A stretch of DNA of 64,000 nucleotides from Sphingomonas hominis (GTDB lineage: Bacteria; Pseudomonadota; Alphaproteobacteria; Sphingomonadales; Sphingomonadaceae): NCBI RefSeq assembly GCF_013328205.1, contig NZ_JABULH010000002.1, forward strand, positions 558,001 to 622,000, in the 5' to 3' direction. The notes under the pieces are model-generated. The model ran no database searches. It was not told the origin of the DNA and saw nothing but the letters and a program-made list of their open reading frames with translations. Position 1 is the first letter of the stretch. Every line of letters starts with the position of its first letter. The position numbers were made by a program, and so were the translations under genes. Below, piece by piece: positions 60,884 to 64,000 of this stretch.

Positions 60884-61861
60884 ATGGAAACTATCCCCGG
60901 CACGCTCGCGCTCATCGGCAACACCCCGCTCGTCCGTCTGGCAGGTCCGAGCGCGGCGACCGGTTGCGACATCTTCGGTAAGTGCGAGTTCGCCAATCCG
61001 GGCGCCAGCGTGAAGGATCGTGCCGCGCTGTCGATCGTCGAGGATGCGGAGGAACGCGGGTTGCTGGCACCCGGCGGCACCATCGTCGAGGGCACAGCGG
61101 GCAATACCGGGATCGGCCTCGCGCTGGTCGCCAATGCCAAGGGCTATCGCACGATCATCGTCATGCCCGACACCCAGTCGAAGGAGAAGATGGACACGCT
61201 GCGCGCGCTTGGCGCGGAATTGGTGACGGTGCCGGCCGCGCCTTATTCGTCGCCGTGCCATTTCGTGCACACGTCACGCCGGATCGCCGAGGAAACGCCG
61301 GGCGCGGTGTGGGCCAACCAGTTCGACAATATCGCTAATCGTCGCGCGCACGTCACCGGCACCGCCGAGGAGATCTGGGCGCAGATGGACGGGCGCGTCG
61401 ACGGCTTCACCTGCGCCGCGGGCACCGGCGGCACGATCGCGGGTGTCGGGCTCGGCCTCAAGGCGAAGGACGAGCGCGTGTGCATCGCGCTCAGCGATCC
61501 GCACGGCGCGGCGCTCTACGAATATTACGCGCACGGCGAACTGCGCTCGGAAGGGTCGTCGGTCGCCGAAGGGATCGGGCAGGGGCGGATCACCGCCAAC
61601 CTCGAAGGCGCGCCGATCGACACGCAGTTTCGCATCTCCGATCAGGAAGGCTATGATTGGGTCGATCGCTTGTTGCGCGAGGAAGGATTGTGCCTCGGCC
61701 TATCGTCAGGAATCAATGTAGCGGGCGCGGTTCGGCTCGCGCGGCATCTTGGGCCGGGGAAGCGCGTCGCCACGATCCTGTGCGATACCGGCTTTCGCTA
61801 TCTGTCTACCTTGCACGATCCCACCTGGCGCGCCGCCAAGGGCTTGCACCGTACGGCGTGA
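60884..61861 (+). CDS. cysK: Cysteine synthase
   Basis: 325 residues, fold-type II PLP enzyme. LIGNTPLVRLAG, the Schiff-base lysine K44 in GASVKDRAAL, the substrate loop EGTAGNTGIGLAL, and the phosphate loop GTGGTIAG. It makes cysteine from O-acetylserine and sulfide. VEGTAGNTG with Ala replaces the more usual EPTSGNTG and is seen in the CysK2/CBS-like and eukaryote-like branch, so a different acceptor is possible. The start METIPG is chosen by family length. Confidence 0.9.
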   Translation: METIPGTLALIGNTPLVRLAGPSAATGCDIFGKCEFANPGASVKDRAALSIVEDAEERGLLAPGGTIVEGTAGNTGIGLALVANAKGYRTIIVMPDTQSKEKMDTLRALGAELVTVPAAPYSSPCHFVHTSRRIAEETPGAVWANQFDNIANRRAHVTGTAEEIWAQMDGRVDGFTCAAGTGGTIAGVGLGLKAKDERVCIALSDPHGAALYEYYAHGELRSEGSSVAEGIGQGRITANLEGAPIDTQFRISDQEGYDWVDRLLREEGLCLGLSSGINVAGAVRLARHLGPGKRVATILCDTGFRYLSTLHDPTWRAAKGLHRTA

Positions 61862-61925
61862 GCCGAGCGGGGGGCGTTGGCAGGTTCGACATGATGGCGA
61901 CGATCCGTTATACCCGTGCGACAGG

Positions 61926-62210
61926 ATGAAGCAGCAACCCAATCCTCGCGACGTGGCGGAGCAGGCGCGCCAGCGTATCCGGGTCGGCATGATCGGTCTC
62001 GCCGCGGTCGTGCTGCTGATTGGGCTGGCGAGTGCGATCTTCTCCACCGTGACGCGCGATCGACCAGTGGCCGACGCTGCGTCGCGCGGTGCCGTCGTGG
62101 CGCAAGCGGGCGCACCCGCGGCAGCGCCGTCCGCGGGCAACGAGCCCTTGGCCGAACTGGGGGTCACGCCCAGCATCGGCAACAGCGATGCGGGCTCAAC
62201 CGGGAAGTAG
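61926..62210 (+). CDS. Small single-helix membrane protein
   Basis: 94 residues: a charged N-terminus (MKQQPNPRDVAEQARQRIRV), one membrane helix (GMIGLAAVVLLIGLASAIFS), and an Ala/Pro-rich tail outside (about 50-94). Not recognised. It lies 64 bp after the cysteine synthase gene and before the dcw cluster, and may share the cysK transcript. Confidence 0.7.
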   Translation: MKQQPNPRDVAEQARQRIRVGMIGLAAVVLLIGLASAIFSTVTRDRPVADAASRGAVVAQAGAPAAAPSAGNEPLAELGVTPSIGNSDAGSTGK

Positions 62211-62521
62211 GCGGTCGTTGTTAGAGTGGGTGTGTAATGCCGACGCGACGCGGAAATAGTCTGATATTCTGACCTTTTTTCCTAGCGATCAACATGCGTT
62301 AGCGGAGCGGATAAGAACAAATAAGGAACATAAACTCGCCTGTTGCAGGCACATCACGCTAATCCAATACCTTGCGCGATTTCCCCGAATTTCCCCGGAA
62401 ATCCCTTCCGATCCCACCGCAACTTTGCTACGCCTCCTGTGACATTGGGGGCAGCACCAACGTTGTTTGCAGACAGGCTTGAGCGCGGGGCGATGATGGT
62501 CGTTCCGCGGGCAACCCGGTC
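62211..62521. other. Control region of mraZ
   Basis: About 310 bp, no gene. A possible TTGCAG (62343-62348) with CAATAC 16 bp on, and just downstream the four GGGA repeats listed separately. The T-rich run at 62274-62281 (CTTTTTTCC) may end the upstream transcript. Confidence 0.5.
62381..62415. promoter_or_regulatory. MraZ-type operator: four GGGA repeats at 10-bp spacing
   Basis: On the plus strand TTCCCC, TTCCCC, ATCCC and ATCCC begin at 62381, 62391, 62401 and 62411. On the minus strand these read as TGGGA, AGGGA, GGGGA and GGGGA at exactly 10-bp intervals. MraZ is known to bind TGGGN repeats spaced by 5 nt (10-bp period) in its own promoter. Confidence 0.75.
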
Positions 62522-63046
62522 ATGTACCCCGAGTGCGAGGTGGGTGTGGCCGAACGGGTGGATTATCAGGGAAAGGGGCTTGGTCTTGTCGACGACAAGG
62601 GCCGGGTCGCGATTCCCAACACCCTTCGCGCAGCGCTAGCCAAGAACAGCCCGCGCGACGACGGCAAGGACGGCGGCACCGTTATCATCGCCGCGCACCC
62701 GGCCTACCGCTGCCTGATCGCCTACGACCCGAACTTCGTGCCGATCCACAAGGCCGAACTGAAGGCGCGCGAAGCGGCGGACGAGGCCAAGGAAGGCCGC
62801 ACCGACTGGAACATCCTCGACCGTGCCGGCGCGGCCGAGCCGCTGCCGTTCGATGGGTCGGGCCGTTTCATCATGCCCGCGTTCGAGCGCCGCTACGCGC
62901 GGATCGGCGGCGCGGCGGTGTTCCTGGGATCGTTTAACTGGATTACGATCTGGGCGCCCGCGCTGCTACTGGAAGCGACGGACGTCGACCCGTTCATCCG
63001 CGAGTTCGTGGAGTTCACCTGCGAGGAAAAGGGGATCGCGCTGTGA
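62522..63046 (+). CDS. mraZ: Transcriptional regulator MraZ
   Basis: 174 residues, a little longer than the roughly 150 of E. coli. Two AbrB-like repeats with the DxxxR motif: [14 protein letters not shown] and [21 protein letters not shown]. MraZ represses the dcw promoter. The stop overlaps the rsmH GTG (GTGA), so the two are coupled. The exact start may be ATG 62522 or GTG 62546. Operator-like repeats lie about 110 bp upstream. Confidence 0.95.
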   Translation: MYPECEVGVAERVDYQGKGLGLVDDKGRVAIPNTLRAALAKNSPRDDGKDGGTVIIAAHPAYRCLIAYDPNFVPIHKAELKAREAADEAKEGRTDWNILDRAGAAEPLPFDGSGRFIMPAFERRYARIGGAAVFLGSFNWITIWAPALLLEATDVDPFIREFVEFTCEEKGIAL

Positions 63047-63981
63047 CCCAATCCCCGCATGTTCCCGTGCTGCTGGGCGAAGTGATCGCCGCGCTCGCGC
63101 CCGCACCCGGCGAGCGTCACGTCGACGCGACCTTTGGTGCCGGCGGCTATACCCGCGCGCTGCTGGCGGCGGGTGCGGAGGTGATCGCATTCGATCGCGA
63201 TCCCGCAGCGATTGCTGCCGGTCGCGCGCTGGAGGCGGCCGAGCCGCGCCTCACTTTGGTAGCGGGCGATTTCTCCACAATGGAGCAAGCGCTGACGGAA
63301 CTCGGCAAGTTGCCGGTCGATGGCGTCACGATGGACATCGGCGTATCATCGATGCAGCTTGATCAGGCGGAGCGCGGCTTCTCGTTCCAGTCCGACGGTC
63401 CGCTCGACATGCGGATGAGCCAAGACGGACCGAGCGCGGCCGATTTCCTCAACACCGCCGACGAGGGGGAGATCGCCGACGTGCTCTACCGCTACGGCGA
63501 CGAGCCCAAGTCGCGACGCGTCGCACGCTTCGTGGTGGCGGCGCGGCCGCTAACCACGACGGCGCAGTTCGCCAGCGTCGTGCGTCGCGCGCTCGGGCAT
63601 CGTCCGCACGAGAAGAAGGATCCTGCGACGCGCGCGTTCCAGGCGGTGCGCATCCACGTCAACCGCGAGCTCGACGAACTGGCGGACGGGCTGTCCGCGG
63701 CCGAGCGCGTGCTGGCACCGGGCGGACGCTTGGCGGTGGTCAGTTTCCACAGCCTGGAGGATCGCATGGTGAAGCGCTTCCTGCGCGAGCGCGGCGGTGC
63801 CGCGCCGGCGGGGTCGCGCCACCTGCCGATGGCCGCGGCGGCAGCGCCGGCGGCGTTCGAGAATCTGTCCCGCGCGATCCGCGCGGGTGAGGCGGAGCTG
63901 GCGGCGAACCCGCGCGCGCGCTCCGCGACCCTTCGTGCCGCTCGGCGTAGCGCGGCATCTGTTCCTGTGTTGGAGGCGTAA
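63043..63981 (+). CDS. rsmH: 16S rRNA (cytosine-1402-N4)-methyltransferase
   Basis: 312 residues. [15 protein letters not shown] and the SAM loop [15 protein letters not shown] are the RsmH signature, then [41 protein letters not shown], and [18 protein letters not shown]. It methylates C1402 of the 30S decoding centre. GTG start coupled to mraZ. Confidence 0.98.
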   Translation: MTQSPHVPVLLGEVIAALAPAPGERHVDATFGAGGYTRALLAAGAEVIAFDRDPAAIAAGRALEAAEPRLTLVAGDFSTMEQALTELGKLPVDGVTMDIGVSSMQLDQAERGFSFQSDGPLDMRMSQDGPSAADFLNTADEGEIADVLYRYGDEPKSRRVARFVVAARPLTTTAQFASVVRRALGHRPHEKKDPATRAFQAVRIHVNRELDELADGLSAAERVLAPGGRLAVVSFHSLEDRMVKRFLRERGGAAPAGSRHLPMAAAAAPAAFENLSRAIRAGEAELAANPRARSATLRAARRSAASVPVLEA

Positions 63982-63982
63982 C

Positions 63983-64000
63983 GTGGTGGCATTGTACCGC
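63983..64000 (+). CDS. Start of the next gene, probably ftsL (cut by window edge)
   Basis: GTGGTGGCATTGTACCGC begins 1 bp after the rsmH stop and reads on past the window (VVALYR). In dcw clusters ftsL follows rsmH, so this is the likely identity; only 18 bases are visible. Confidence 0.4.

Overview
The window is a 64-kb piece of a GC-rich chromosome from an alphaproteobacterium, most likely a sphingomonad (Sphingomonas or a close relative). The evidence is the codon bias, the NDUFA12-type complex I subunit, the DUF1476 (zeta-type F1-ATPase inhibitor) protein, an EcfG-type stress promoter, a dcw cluster opened by mraZ, and intergenic palindromes of the kind common in these genomes. There is no prophage, insertion sequence, CRISPR array or rRNA operon. 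It reads as housekeeping chromosome.

Layout. 1-6.1 kb, minus strand: purL (cut by the window edge), a phospholipase D-like gene coupled to an ArsC-family gene, then aroQ-accB-accC with a terminator. 6.2-10 kb: a thiS-thiG fusion, csbD behind a consensus EcfG promoter, and an ExoD-like gene with a ThDP enzyme. 10-18.2 kb, plus strand: SMP-30 protein, HAD hydrolase, a two-subunit CoA transferase split by a phosphatase lipoprotein gene, an alpha/beta hydrolase, leuC, a 40-residue peptide, leuD and a quinone reductase. 18.2-24.3 kb: F1 zeta, BolA, GrxD, a BlaI/M56-peptidase regulatory pair, an MBL hydrolase, a DUF4230 protein and nadA. 24.3-29.6 kb: repeat-bearing spacer, ppk2, prolyl oligopeptidase, metallophosphoesterase, small secreted protein, then an almost empty spacer.

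29.6-52.3 kb holds the transcription/translation core on the minus strand: tRNA-Trp, secE, nusG, rplK, rplA, rplJ, rplL, rpoB and rpoC. This ancestral run is broken four times. Two plus-strand genes lie between tRNA-Trp and secE. About 8 kb with PhoX, TonB, SDR, FMN-oxidase and FadL-like genes separates rplA from rplJ. A plus-strand Pro/Thr-rich membrane protein gene separates rplL from rpoB, which has its own sigma-70-type promoter. A long palindromic repeat fills the rpoB-rpoC spacer.

52.3-64 kb: a GGDEF-EAL protein, a fatty-acyl-AMP ligase, recX, a two-domain cold-shock protein, NDUFA12, DUF2155, aat (overlapping DUF2155 tail to tail), a ParA-like ATPase, a lipoprotein, a cysteine synthase, and the start of the division/cell-wall cluster (mraZ, rsmH, probably ftsL). 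Four GGGA repeats at exact 10-bp spacing precede mraZ, as expected for MraZ autoregulation.

No single locus is clearly a new multi-gene system. The best candidates for novelty are the BlaI/M56 pair with a coiled-coil periplasmic domain, the fragmented rplKAJL-rpoBC region with its added promoter, palindrome and leader hairpin, the internally fused ThiS-ThiG, and several small membrane peptides.
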